Shown here: piece by piece, positions 52,992-61,465 of the stretch
Numbering within the stretch: position 1 is the first letter of the stretch
Layout: each line of letters opens with the position of its first letter
Assembly: GCF_000344805.1 (NCBI RefSeq)
Contig: NC_020453.1
Coordinates: forward strand, 4,373,001-4,437,000
Direction of reading: 5' to 3'
Origin: Bradyrhizobium oligotrophicum S58
GTDB taxonomy: Bacteria > Pseudomonadota > Alphaproteobacteria > Rhizobiales > Xanthobacteraceae
Length of the DNA stretch: 64,000 nucleotides
The notes under the pieces: model-generated
Databases searched by the model: none
Told to the model about the DNA's origin: nothing
Seen by the model: only the letters and a program-made list of their open reading frames with translations
Program-made: the position numbers and the translations under genes

Positions 52992-54449
52992 TCACGCGCT
53001 GGCGGCATTGGTCGTGATGACGTGACGATAATAGGACGCGCTGAGCTTGGGCGTGCGCACCTGGGTGTCGAAATCGACGTGATAGACGCCGAACCGCTGC
53101 TTGTAGCCGAACACCCACTCGAAATTGTCCATCAGGCTCCAGAGAAAATAGCCTTTCACCGGCACGCCTTCGGCGGTCGCACGCTGCAGCTGGGCGAGAT
53201 AGTTCCGCAAGTACATCACGCGATCGAGGTCATGAACCTTGCCGTCGGCGGTCATCTTGTCATCCGACGAGGTGCCGTTCTCGGTGATGTAGATGGTCTT
53301 CAGATTCCAGATCTTGGCGGCGAGCTTCGGCACCCAATAGGCAGTCTCGGGCCCGATCTGCAGCCATGGCGAGCTCATATGCGGAAACGAGGACGGCATC
53401 GGCAGCACGTCGAATCCCTGCGCACGATCCGAAGCCACCACATAGGCCTGCGGCGCGTAGATGTTGAGGCCGACGAAATCAACCGGCGCCGAGATCGTCT
53501 TCAACTCGTCGGCGGTGAACGTCGGCGCATCCTTGCCGGACCACGCCAGGAACGCATCGGTGTAGTGCCCTTCGAGAATGACGTTGAGGAATCCCGCATT
53601 CAATTCGCGCGTTGCGATCTCGGCGGCGCGGACGTTCTCCGGCGTATCGATCGCGGGAAGGCAGGCGGTGATGTTCTCGGCCATGCCGACGCGCGTGCCC
53701 GCCTGCCCGTTGGCGCGGATCGCCTGGACGGCGAGGCCATGCGCCAGCGCCACGTGATGACGCGCCTGGTTCACCTCCTGCTGCGGCAGCTTCAGCCCGG
53801 GTGCATCGATGCCGAGACCATAGCCGAACGGCACGAACCGGCCGCATTCGTTGATGGTGAAGATCGTCTTGACCCGGTCGCTCAGATGCTGCGCCACGTA
53901 GCCCGCGTAGTGCCCAAAAGCCTTTGCCGTCTCGGCCGAGCGCCAGCCGCCGACGCGGTCCTGCAGCGCCTGCGGCAGGTCCCAATGATACAACGTTGCG
54001 TACGGCGTGATGCCGTTCGCCAGGAGTTCGTCGACCAGGCGACTGTAGAAGTCGAGCCCCTTCGGATTGGGCGTCGAGCCGCCGTCCGGAAACAGCCGCG
54101 GCCAGGCGATCGAGAAGCGGTAGGCCCGGCAGCCGAGCTCCTTGATCAGCCGGACATCGTGCTTGTAGCGATTGTAGTGATCGCAGGCGACGTCGCCGGT
54201 GCTGCCGTCCTCGATCGTGCCTTGCAGATGGGTGAACACGTCCCAGATCGAGGGTCCGCGGCCGTCAGCCTTTGCCCCGCCCTCGATCTGATAGGACGAG
54301 GTCGCCGTGCCCCATACGAAATCGGCGGGAAAACGACGCGCGGCATCATGCTTCAAGGCAACCTCCTCCGCTTGCGCCGGCGCATTGGCCCCGAGAGCAG
54401 CCAATCCGGCCAGCTTCGCAAGATCACGGCGGGAGACGTCATTCGGCAT
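52992..54449 (-). CDS. Beta-glucosidase, glycoside hydrolase family 1, Tat-exported
   Basis: 485 residues. The N-terminus MPNDVSRRDLAKLAGLAALG is a twin-arginine signal ending near APAQAEE. GH1 motifs: FPADFVWGTATSSYQIEGG, LYHWDLPQAL, the acid/base Glu in TINECG (usually TFNEP; the Glu is kept), and the nucleophile in YITENG; also GYFLWSLMDNFEW. It should remove glucose from beta-glucosides in the periplasm. GH1 enzymes in bacteria are more often cytoplasmic, so export is notable. It is divergent from the nitrile hydratase operon, 193 bp apart. Confidence 0.93.
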   Translation of the reverse strand: MPNDVSRRDLAKLAGLAALGANAPAQAEEVALKHDAARRFPADFVWGTATSSYQIEGGAKADGRGPSIWDVFTHLQGTIEDGSTGDVACDHYNRYKHDVRLIKELGCRAYRFSIAWPRLFPDGGSTPNPKGLDFYSRLVDELLANGITPYATLYHWDLPQALQDRVGGWRSAETAKAFGHYAGYVAQHLSDRVKTIFTINECGRFVPFGYGLGIDAPGLKLPQQEVNQARHHVALAHGLAVQAIRANGQAGTRVGMAENITACLPAIDTPENVRAAEIATRELNAGFLNVILEGHYTDAFLAWSGKDAPTFTADELKTISAPVDFVGLNIYAPQAYVVASDRAQGFDVLPMPSSFPHMSSPWLQIGPETAYWVPKLAAKIWNLKTIYITENGTSSDDKMTADGKVHDLDRVMYLRNYLAQLQRATAEGVPVKGYFLWSLMDNFEWVFGYKQRFGVYHVDFDTQVRTPKLSASYYRHVITTNAASA

Positions 54450-54642
54450 TGATGAACCTCAAGATCCGGTCGTTTTCGGCTACGGCTCGGCGGCACGTTC
54501 TACCAGGAACCATATTCCGGCGCCGATTTGAACCTGTGGAACCCGCCGAATTGGAGTTACGTGCAGGGCGTGCTTCCGATACATGTCGCCACCTGCGCAC
54601 GCATCGCTCGACAGCTCGTGGCGATACGCTTATTTTCGCGTC

Positions 54643-55272
54643 ATGACCGATCACCATCACGACCATCCGCACGATCACTCGGAATTGTCCGAAACGGATC
54701 TGCGCGTCCGCGCCCTCGAGAGCATCCTGACCGAGAAGGGCTACATCGATCCGGCCGCTCTCGATGTGCTCATCGAGACCTATGAGAGCAAGGTCGGCCC
54801 CCGCAACGGCGCCCGCGTCGTGGCGCGGGCGTGGACCGATCCGGCCTTCCGGTCGCGGCTGTTGTCCGATGCCACGCCCGCGATCGGCGAGCTCGGCTAT
54901 GCCGGGCGCCAGGGCGAGCACATCGTGGCGGTCGAGAATACGCCCGAGCTGCACAACATGGTCGTATGCACGCTGTGCTCCTGTTATCCCTGGCCGGTGC
55001 TCGGACTGCCGCCGGTCTGGTACAAGTCCGCGCCCTATCGCGCCAAGGCGGTGAAGGACCCGCGCGGCGTGCTCAAGGATTTCGGCTTCGAGCTGGCGCC
55101 GACGACGAAGATCCGGGTATGGGATTCGACGGCGGAGATCCGCTATTTCGTCGTGCCGATGCGCCCGGAAGGGACGGACGGCTGGAGCGAGGACCAGCTC
55201 GCCGAGCTGGTCACGCGCGACAGCATGATCGGCACTGGTCTGGCGAAGCAGCCCGAAAAGGTGACCGGCTGA
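54643..55272 (+). CDS. nthA: Nitrile hydratase alpha subunit, cobalt type
   Basis: 209 residues from the ATG at 54643. The metal claw is V-C-T-L-C-S-C (Cys109, Cys112, Ser113, Cys114); Thr at the third place marks the cobalt type, while Fe enzymes have Ser. Cys112 and Cys114 are oxidised in active enzymes of the family. The N-terminus is His-rich ([10 protein letters not shown] after the second residue) and may bind metal. The enzyme hydrates nitriles to amides in the cytoplasm. TGATG overlap with the beta-subunit gene. Confidence 0.96.
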   Translation: MTDHHHDHPHDHSELSETDLRVRALESILTEKGYIDPAALDVLIETYESKVGPRNGARVVARAWTDPAFRSRLLSDATPAIGELGYAGRQGEHIVAVENTPELHNMVVCTLCSCYPWPVLGLPPVWYKSAPYRAKAVKDPRGVLKDFGFELAPTTKIRVWDSTAEIRYFVVPMRPEGTDGWSEDQLAELVTRDSMIGTGLAKQPEKVTG

Positions 55273-55931
55273 TGGATGGCGCACATGACATGGGCGGCGC
55301 TGCCGGCTTCGGCCCGGTCCATCCCGAGCCGAACGAGCCGGTGTTTCATGCCGCATGGGAACGCCGCGCCTTCGCCATGACGCTGGCGATGGCCATGCCG
55401 GGCGGCTGGAACATCGACATGTCGCGCTTCGCGCGCGAGAATCGCCCTGGCGCCGACTATCTCGGCATGAGCTACTACCAGATCTGGCTCGCGGGGATCG
55501 AGCGGCTGATGCAGGAGCGGCATCTGGTCGAAGCCGATGAGCTCGCGGCCGGGAAGGTGATGCATCCGGCGAAACCCGTCGCCAAGATCCTGACCGCCGA
55601 TGGCGTTGCTGCAATGCTGCATCGGGGTGGCCCGACCGAACGTCCCGTCACGGCGCCTGCCCTTTTCGCCGTCGGCGACCGTGTGCGCGCCAAGGACATG
55701 CATCCCCCGACGCATACGCGGCTGCCGCGCTACGTGCGCGGCCATGTCGGCCGCATCGATGCGATCCGCGGCGTGCACGTCTTTCCGGATAGCAATGCGC
55801 ATGGCGGCGGCGAAGCTCCGCAATGGCTCTACACGGTGTCGTTCAACGGCGCGGAGCTGTGGGCCGATGCGCCCGATCCGCTGCTGGAAGTCACCGTGGA
55901 CGCCTTCGAGCCGTATCTGGAGCGCGCATGA
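55272..55931 (+). CDS. nthB: Nitrile hydratase beta subunit
   Basis: 219 residues from the ATG at 55272. It begins [16 protein letters not shown], the family hallmark, and has the C-terminal SH3-like barrel with RYVRGHVGRI and the PQWLYTVSFNGAELW segment. It pairs with the alpha subunit; conserved Arg residues of the beta chain contact the oxidised Cys of the alpha chain. Stop overlaps the accessory gene start (ATGA). Confidence 0.95.
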   Translation: MDGAHDMGGAAGFGPVHPEPNEPVFHAAWERRAFAMTLAMAMPGGWNIDMSRFARENRPGADYLGMSYYQIWLAGIERLMQERHLVEADELAAGKVMHPAKPVAKILTADGVAAMLHRGGPTERPVTAPALFAVGDRVRAKDMHPPTHTRLPRYVRGHVGRIDAIRGVHVFPDSNAHGGGEAPQWLYTVSFNGAELWADAPDPLLEVTVDAFEPYLERA

Positions 55932-56317
55932 CCGCTCCCGATCGTCACGCGGCCCTGGCGGCAACGCGCGCGTTGCCCGGCATTCCCGTCGATGACGACG
56001 GGCCGGTGTTTCGCGAGCCTTGGGAGGCGCACGCCTTCGCGATGGCCGTGACGCTGCACGCTCGCGGACTGTTCACCTGGCCCGAATGGGCCGCTGCCCT
56101 TGCCGAGGAGATTTCGAGCGCGCAGGCCGCCGGAGACGCCGATTGCGGCGACACCTATTACCGGCATTGGCTCGCGACCTTGGAGCGGCTCGTCGCCGAG
56201 AAAGGCGTCGCATCCGCCGAGACGCTGACGCGTTACTGCAACGCCTGGGATCACGCCGCCGACCGCACGCCGCATGGCAGGCCCATCGAGCTGGGCCCCG
56301 AGGACTTCGCCGGTTGA
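55928..56317 (+). CDS. Nitrile hydratase accessory (activator) protein
   Basis: 129 residues from the ATG at 55928. It resembles the N-terminal half of a nitrile hydratase beta subunit (PVFREPWEAHAFAMAVTLHARGLFTWPEWAAAL, landmarks EPWEAHAFAM and FTWPEW), as all cobalt-type activators (P14K/NhlE) do. These proteins help exchange subunits and insert cobalt. Last gene of the three-gene operon. No amidase or aldoxime dehydratase gene adjoins it. Confidence 0.9.
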   Translation: MTAPDRHAALAATRALPGIPVDDDGPVFREPWEAHAFAMAVTLHARGLFTWPEWAAALAEEISSAQAAGDADCGDTYYRHWLATLERLVAEKGVASAETLTRYCNAWDHAADRTPHGRPIELGPEDFAG

Positions 56318-56502
56318 ACGCCGCGCCGCGGCCGGCGGAGATCGTTAAACCGGCGTGACCGGCCTGCGAGACATTTGACATTCTCGTCTTAACGGCCGGG
56401 TATGCATGATCGGAAGAGCCGTATTCGTTCGAAATTGAACGTTCATCAGTGTGTCCGTAGCGTCCCGCCCATCTTCTTTGACGGAGTTGAGGGGACGTCG
56501 AA

Positions 56503-57297
56503 ATGCCCGCGCCAGAGTCTTTCGTTACCATCGTCGATACGCTCGCTGGCGTGCGCCGCGACTATCACGAGAAGCTCAAATCAATCCCGCAATATGAAGC
56601 CTTCCTGCTGATCGAGAGTTCGACCGAAAAGGCCGCCGGGGCGCTGCACGGCACCGATGCGTCGTCGTCCTCGATCGCGACCGACGTAATCGACTCGCTG
56701 CAATATGCGCGCACCCGGTTCGAGCAGCACATGGCCTCGATCCCGGAATATCGCGTGCTGATGGCGATCGACAAGGTGATCAAGGAAATCTCGCAGCATC
56801 TCGGCCTCGCCGCCAAGGATGATGCAGCGCCTGAGCAGAACGCTGCCGCGGCATCGGATGATCAAGCGCCCGACACGGCTGCTGCGGTCGCATCCGCGGA
56901 GGCTGAGACCGCCGACGAGTCCGCGCCTTCCGAGCCCGAAGCGGAGCAGGAAAGCGACGAACCGGGAAACGTCGAGGCCGAAATCGCGGAACAGGCTGCA
57001 GTTGAGCCCATGGAAGCAGAGGCCCCGACGCTGCGTGTCGTCGAAGCCCCGGTGAAGTCGCCCTCGATCGTGCCCGCCGATCATGACGCCGATGCCGCCC
57101 ATGACGACGACATCGTCGTGCTCAATGCGCCCACCTGGGAAAAGAGCGGCCGCGATGCCAAGGACGACATCACCGCGCGTCTCGCGGCGCAGGCGGCGTC
57201 CGCCGCCGCCAACGACACCGACGACAGCCACGACCTCGCCGACACCGATCTTGTGATGGTCAGCCAGCGCGAGCCCTCGGATCACGAGGCGGCCTGA
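56503..57297 (+). CDS. Acidic conserved hypothetical protein
   Basis: 264 residues, GAGGGGA site before the ATG. The first roughly 105 residues are helical and well folded by appearance (FVTIVDTLAGVRRDYHEKL, IPEYRVLMAIDKVIKEISQ), with two similar IPQY/IPEY helices that suggest an internal duplication. The rest is acidic, low complexity (Ala, Asp, Glu), then a short conserved-looking patch VVLNAPTWEKSGRDAKDDI. No signal or membrane segment. Function unknown. Confidence 0.72.
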   Translation: MPAPESFVTIVDTLAGVRRDYHEKLKSIPQYEAFLLIESSTEKAAGALHGTDASSSSIATDVIDSLQYARTRFEQHMASIPEYRVLMAIDKVIKEISQHLGLAAKDDAAPEQNAAAASDDQAPDTAAAVASAEAETADESAPSEPEAEQESDEPGNVEAEIAEQAAVEPMEAEAPTLRVVEAPVKSPSIVPADHDADAAHDDDIVVLNAPTWEKSGRDAKDDITARLAAQAASAAANDTDDSHDLADTDLVMVSQREPSDHEAA

Positions 57298-57331
57298 CGT
57301 CCGCGACGCCGATTTCCATCACCGATCTCGC

Positions 57332-57359
57332 GCGGGGCCTCAGGGCCCCGCAGCTTTTT
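57332..57359 (+). terminator. Intrinsic terminator after the acidic hypothetical gene
   Basis: A perfect 8-bp stem gcggggcc/ggccccgc with a tcag loop is followed by agc and five T. It lies between convergent genes and ends at the queC stop. Confidence 0.85.
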
Positions 57360-58075
57360 CAGAACGGCGCGCCGCCGGCGATGTATTCACGCCACCCCTT
57401 GGCACGCAGCTCGCACGCGGGACACTGACCGCAGCCATAGCCCCACTCATGCCGCGCGCCACGCTCGCCGAGATAGCAGGTGTGCGACTGGTCGCGGATG
57501 AGATCGACGAGGCCGGCGCCGCCGAGATCATGCGCCAGCTGCCAGGTCGCGGCCTTCGACAGCCACATCAACGGTGTGTGCAGTTCGAACGAGCGCGCCA
57601 TGCCCAGGCTGAGCGCGCCCTGCAGCGCCTTGATGGTCTCGTCGCGGCAGTCGGGATAGCCGGAATAGTCGGTCTCGCACATGCCGCCGACGATATGCCG
57701 GATGCCGCGGCGATAGGCCAGCGCCGCAGCAAAGGTCAGGAACACCAGGTTGCGGCCCGGCACGAACGTGTTGGGCAGACCATCGGCGCCCATCTCGATG
57801 GCAACGTCGCGCGTCAGCGCGGTCTCGGAAATGGACGCCAGCGTCGGAATGTCCAAGGTGTGGCTGTCACCGAGCTTGTCGGCCCAATCGGGACGCACGC
57901 GCGCGATCCCATCAGTCAGGCGGCCGCGGCAATCGAGCTCGACGGCATGGCGCTGTCCATAGGCGAAGCCGATGGTCTCGACCCGCGCAAAACGGTCCAG
58001 CGCCCAGGCCAGGCAGGTGGTCGAATCCTGTCCGCCCGAGAACAGCACCAGGGCCGTCTTATCCTGTTCGCTCAT
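57359..58075 (-). CDS. queC: 7-cyano-7-deazaguanine (preQ0) synthase
   Basis: 238 residues. It converts 7-carboxy-7-deazaguanine to preQ0, using ATP and ammonia, on the way to queuosine. The PP-loop is [16 protein letters not shown] (11-26). The zinc site is the CGQCPAC cluster with the preceding Cys in [36 protein letters not shown] and [12 protein letters not shown] are typical. No other queuosine gene lies in the window. Confidence 0.96.
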   Translation of the reverse strand: MSEQDKTALVLFSGGQDSTTCLAWALDRFARVETIGFAYGQRHAVELDCRGRLTDGIARVRPDWADKLGDSHTLDIPTLASISETALTRDVAIEMGADGLPNTFVPGRNLVFLTFAAALAYRRGIRHIVGGMCETDYSGYPDCRDETIKALQGALSLGMARSFELHTPLMWLSKAATWQLAHDLGGAGLVDLIRDQSHTCYLGERGARHEWGYGCGQCPACELRAKGWREYIAGGAPF

Positions 58076-58202
58076 GGTCCCCGCTTAGCACCATCGCTCG
58101 ATGCGGCCAACCCGCTGGCGGCGGTGCCTCGCCTTTTTGCTGGGAGCCGCGGGCTGCTTCGGGCATACAGGAGCCGAAAGAAAGCTGCTGTCAGGACCGC
58201 CC

Positions 58203-59021
58203 ATGCCCCCTTCCCGCGACATCTCACGCCTGATCGAGATCATGGCGGCGCTGCGTACGCCCGTCACCGGCTGTCCGTGGGATGTCGAGCAGACTTTCCA
58301 GACGATCGCGCCCTACACGATCGAGGAAGCCTACGAGGTCGCGGACGCGATCACGCGCAACGACCTCGACGATCTGCGCGAGGAGCTCGGTGATCTGCTG
58401 CTGCAGGTGATCTACCACGCCCGCATCGCCGAGGAGCAAGGTGCGTTCGCGTTCGGCGACGTCGTCGAAGGCATCACGACAAAGATGATCCGCCGCCATC
58501 CGCATGTGTTTCCGGACAAGGACGGCAACGTCACCAAGCCCACCAAGGGCACCTGGGACCGCATCAAGGCCGAGGAGAAGGCCGAGCGCGCCGCGCGACG
58601 GCCATCCGAGGAGCAGAACAGCAAATCCTCGCTGCTGGCAGGCATCAAGGCCGGACAGCCGGCGCTGGTGCGCGCGATGGAGCTGCAGCGCAAGGCGGCG
58701 ACCGTCGGATTCGACTGGAACGATCCGCGCGCGGTGCTGCAGAAGATCCGCGAGGAGGCCGACGAGATCGAGGCGGCGCTCGAGGCCAAGGACGCCACCG
58801 AACTGAGTGCGGAGACCGGCGACCTGCTGTTCGCGCTGGTCAACCTCGCCCGCCACGCCGAGGTCGATCCCGAGACTGCCCTACGCGGCACCAACGCCAA
58901 GTTCGAGCGCCGCTTCGCCCATATCGAGCATGCGCTCGCCGCCAAGGGACGCACCCTCGAGGAGGCCTCGCTGGACGAGATGGACGAGTTGTGGAACGAG
59001 GCGAAGGCGCTGGAGAAATAG
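58203..59021 (+). CDS. mazG: Nucleoside triphosphate pyrophosphohydrolase
   Basis: 272 residues from the ATG at 58203. Two MazG domains in tandem: domain 1 with GCPWDVEQTFQTIAPYTIEEAYEV and REELGDLLLQV, domain 2 with QKIREEADEIEAAL and ETGDLLFALVNLAR. The EExxE and ExxD metal motifs occur in both. It hydrolyses NTPs to NMP and pyrophosphate, cleaning up non-canonical nucleotides and, in some species, lowering ppGpp. It is divergent from queC. Confidence 0.95.
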   Translation: MPPSRDISRLIEIMAALRTPVTGCPWDVEQTFQTIAPYTIEEAYEVADAITRNDLDDLREELGDLLLQVIYHARIAEEQGAFAFGDVVEGITTKMIRRHPHVFPDKDGNVTKPTKGTWDRIKAEEKAERAARRPSEEQNSKSSLLAGIKAGQPALVRAMELQRKAATVGFDWNDPRAVLQKIREEADEIEAALEAKDATELSAETGDLLFALVNLARHAEVDPETALRGTNAKFERRFAHIEHALAAKGRTLEEASLDEMDELWNEAKALEK

Positions 59022-59041
59022 CCTCCCCGCTCCGACGCCGC

Positions 59042-59944
59042 TCAACCGCCCTTGGCCGACAGGATGCGCTTTGTGATCTCGATGAAGCGCTGCGCAGCCG
59101 GCGACAATCCGAAGTCGGCGCGGCTCAGCAAGGAGACGTGCCGGTAGATCGTCGGCTGCGACAGCGGGATAGCGACGAGCGTCGGGAATTGGGCCTTCGG
59201 CAGCATGTGTCCGGGCAGGATGCTGAGGCCTGCTCCCTCGGCGGTGAGCGCCAGCGCGGTCGTGATCAGCGACACTTCCCAGGCCGGCTTCAATGCTCGT
59301 CCGCTCTGCGCCAGCGCGTCGTCGATTTGACTACGAATGCGCGTCCCACGGCGCATCGTGATCAGGTCGGAGCCCATGACGGCGTCCCACGACAAACGGC
59401 GGTGCTTCTCGAAGCGGCCGTCCTTGATCCCGATCGCCGAGAGCGGACTTTGCATGAGCGTGTCGACCCTGACTTCCGGCACGCCCTCGTCCTCAACGCT
59501 GCCGAGGCCGAATTCCGCATGCCCCGCCATTACCACGGTCAGCAGCTCGTCGGGAGCGACATCACGCAGGTCGATGCTCACCTCGGGATGGCGGGATCGA
59601 AAGGCGGCGAAGACGCGCGGAAGCAGCGCTGAGGCAACACCCGCTGAGACTGCGATCGAAATCCGGCCGGCCTTGATCTCGGCAAGGTCGCGCATCCGCG
59701 CCGACAGCCCCTGCGCACCGGTCAGGATGCGTTCCGCCGCCGTGATCGCCTCGCGGCACGCCGCCGTCGGATGCAGCGCCCGCGTCGTCCGATCGAACAG
59801 CTTGAGCTGAAAGTTTTCCTCGATCTGCCGGATCAACAGGCTGATGGCCGACTGGGTCACACGCAGTTCGGCCGCCGCCTTGGTGATGCTGCCGAGCCGA
59901 TACACCAGGACCAGGGCCTCCAATTGCCGCAAGGTCGGGGGCAT
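59042..59944 (-). CDS. LysR-family transcriptional regulator
   Basis: 300 residues. The N-terminal winged helix (LRQLEALVLVYRLGSITKAAAELRVTQSAIS, landmarks SITKAAAELRVTQSA) is followed by the periplasmic-binding-protein-like effector domain. It is divergent from the MFS gene, with 125 bp between, and probably controls the aromatic catabolism operon. The intergenic stretch is AT-rich near 59945-60010, where a LysR box would be expected; I could not define one. Confidence 0.92.
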   Translation of the reverse strand: MPPTLRQLEALVLVYRLGSITKAAAELRVTQSAISLLIRQIEENFQLKLFDRTTRALHPTAACREAITAAERILTGAQGLSARMRDLAEIKAGRISIAVSAGVASALLPRVFAAFRSRHPEVSIDLRDVAPDELLTVVMAGHAEFGLGSVEDEGVPEVRVDTLMQSPLSAIGIKDGRFEKHRRLSWDAVMGSDLITMRRGTRIRSQIDDALAQSGRALKPAWEVSLITTALALTAEGAGLSILPGHMLPKAQFPTLVAIPLSQPTIYRHVSLLSRADFGLSPAAQRFIEITKRILSAKGG

Positions 59945-60069
59945 TAGCTTTCCTCATGAATGAATGAGAATTTTGTGGCTAATCCAAAGAGTCTGATCAT
60001 GCAACATATTTGCAAATAGAGGCCGCAACGAACCGGCCACGCAGCAACAAGCAAAAGGGGGAGGAACAC

Positions 60070-61443
60070 TTGACGCAGGGGATCAATCTCGCGCGCTACG
60101 TCGACGAGCGGCCGCTGTCGGGCTTCCAGATCCGGGTCATCTGCCTGTGCGCGCTCGTCGTCGGGCTGGACGGCTTCGATGCCCAGGCGCTCGGCTTCGT
60201 CGCGCCCGCGCTCAGCAAGGATCTGCACCTGGCGCCGGGCGCCTTGGGGCCGGTGTTCGGCGCGTCACTCTTCGGCGTGATGATCGGATCACTGGTGTTC
60301 GGCGCTCTCGCCGACTATCTCGGGCGCAAATGGCTCGTCGTCGCCGGCGTCCTCGTGTTCGCGCTTGGATCGCTGGCGACCACCCAGGCCACGAGCGTCT
60401 CCGACCTCGTCATCATTCGGTTTCTCACCGGCCTCGGGCTCGGCGGCGTCCTGCCCAACACGATCGCTCTGACCGGAGAATATTCGCCGCAGCGCCGCAG
60501 GACCCTGCTGATCATGCTGATGTTCATGACGGTGTCGCTGGGATCGGCGATCGGCGGAGCGGTCGCGGCCAAACTCATCACCGCCTATGGCTGGCAGATC
60601 ATCTTCCTCGTCGGCGGCATTCTGCCGCTCATTCTCTGTCCGGTCCTGATCATCTGGCTGCCGGAATCGCTGTCGCTGCTGGCCCTCGACGACCGCAAGA
60701 GCGATCGGGTGCGCGCGCTGCTGATGCGCATCGATCCCAAGGCCCAGCTTCCGGTCGACGCGCGCTTCACGATCGTCGAGGAGAGCGGCAAGGGTTTCCT
60801 GCTGCCGCAGCTCTTCACCAAGCGGCGCCTGCTGCCGACCTTGCTGCTCTGGATCATGTTCTTCATGAACATGATGGACATCTATTTTCTCAACAGCTGG
60901 CTGCCGACGCTGACCCATGGTGTCGGGCTCGACGTCCAGGCGGCGATCGCGGTCGGCATCGCCTTCCAGTTCGGCGGCATGCTCGGCACGATCGGACTCG
61001 GCCTGCTGATCGAAAAGTTCGGCTTCGATCGCGTCCTGTTCGCGACCTACGTTGCCGGCTTCCTCTCGATCATCACCATCGGCTTCGCCGGCGCCTCATT
61101 GCCGATCCTCGTGCCGGCCGTCTTCATTGCCGGCGTGGCCGTGATCGGCGGGCAGATCGGCTGCAATGCCTATGCGGCGCGCATCTATCCGACCTACATC
61201 CGTGGCACCGGCATCGGCTGGGCGCTGGGCATCGGCCGCTTCGGCTCGATCCTCGGCGTTACCCTCGGCGGGTTGATGCTCGCGGCAAAGTGGGACGTCT
61301 CCGCGCTGTTTCAGGCCAGCGCGGTGCCGCAGCTGTGCTCGGCGCTGGTGATCCTCGGATTGGCCCTCCTCGGCATGCGCGGCCGCCTCCCGACCGCGGA
61401 CGACGGGCAACGAAGTCCGCTCTCGGCACCCGAGCGCGCGTAG
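60070..61443 (+). CDS. Aromatic acid:H+ symporter, major facilitator superfamily
   Basis: 457 residues from TTG 60070, which has AGGGGGAGG about seven bases upstream; the frame is open for 20 more codons without a good site. Twelve predicted spans. AAHS-type motifs: VGLDGFDAQALGFVAPAL in helix 1 (Asp pair), GALADYLGRKW after helix 2, and RFLTGLGLGGVLPN in helix 4. Relatives import 4-hydroxybenzoate, protocatechuate or phenylpropionates. It opens the operon followed by a flavin monooxygenase. Confidence 0.92.
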   Translation: MTQGINLARYVDERPLSGFQIRVICLCALVVGLDGFDAQALGFVAPALSKDLHLAPGALGPVFGASLFGVMIGSLVFGALADYLGRKWLVVAGVLVFALGSLATTQATSVSDLVIIRFLTGLGLGGVLPNTIALTGEYSPQRRRTLLIMLMFMTVSLGSAIGGAVAAKLITAYGWQIIFLVGGILPLILCPVLIIWLPESLSLLALDDRKSDRVRALLMRIDPKAQLPVDARFTIVEESGKGFLLPQLFTKRRLLPTLLLWIMFFMNMMDIYFLNSWLPTLTHGVGLDVQAAIAVGIAFQFGGMLGTIGLGLLIEKFGFDRVLFATYVAGFLSIITIGFAGASLPILVPAVFIAGVAVIGGQIGCNAYAARIYPTYIRGTGIGWALGIGRFGSILGVTLGGLMLAAKWDVSALFQASAVPQLCSALVILGLALLGMRGRLPTADDGQRSPLSAPERA

Positions 61444-61465
61444 ATTCAAAGCAAAGAGAACTGAC

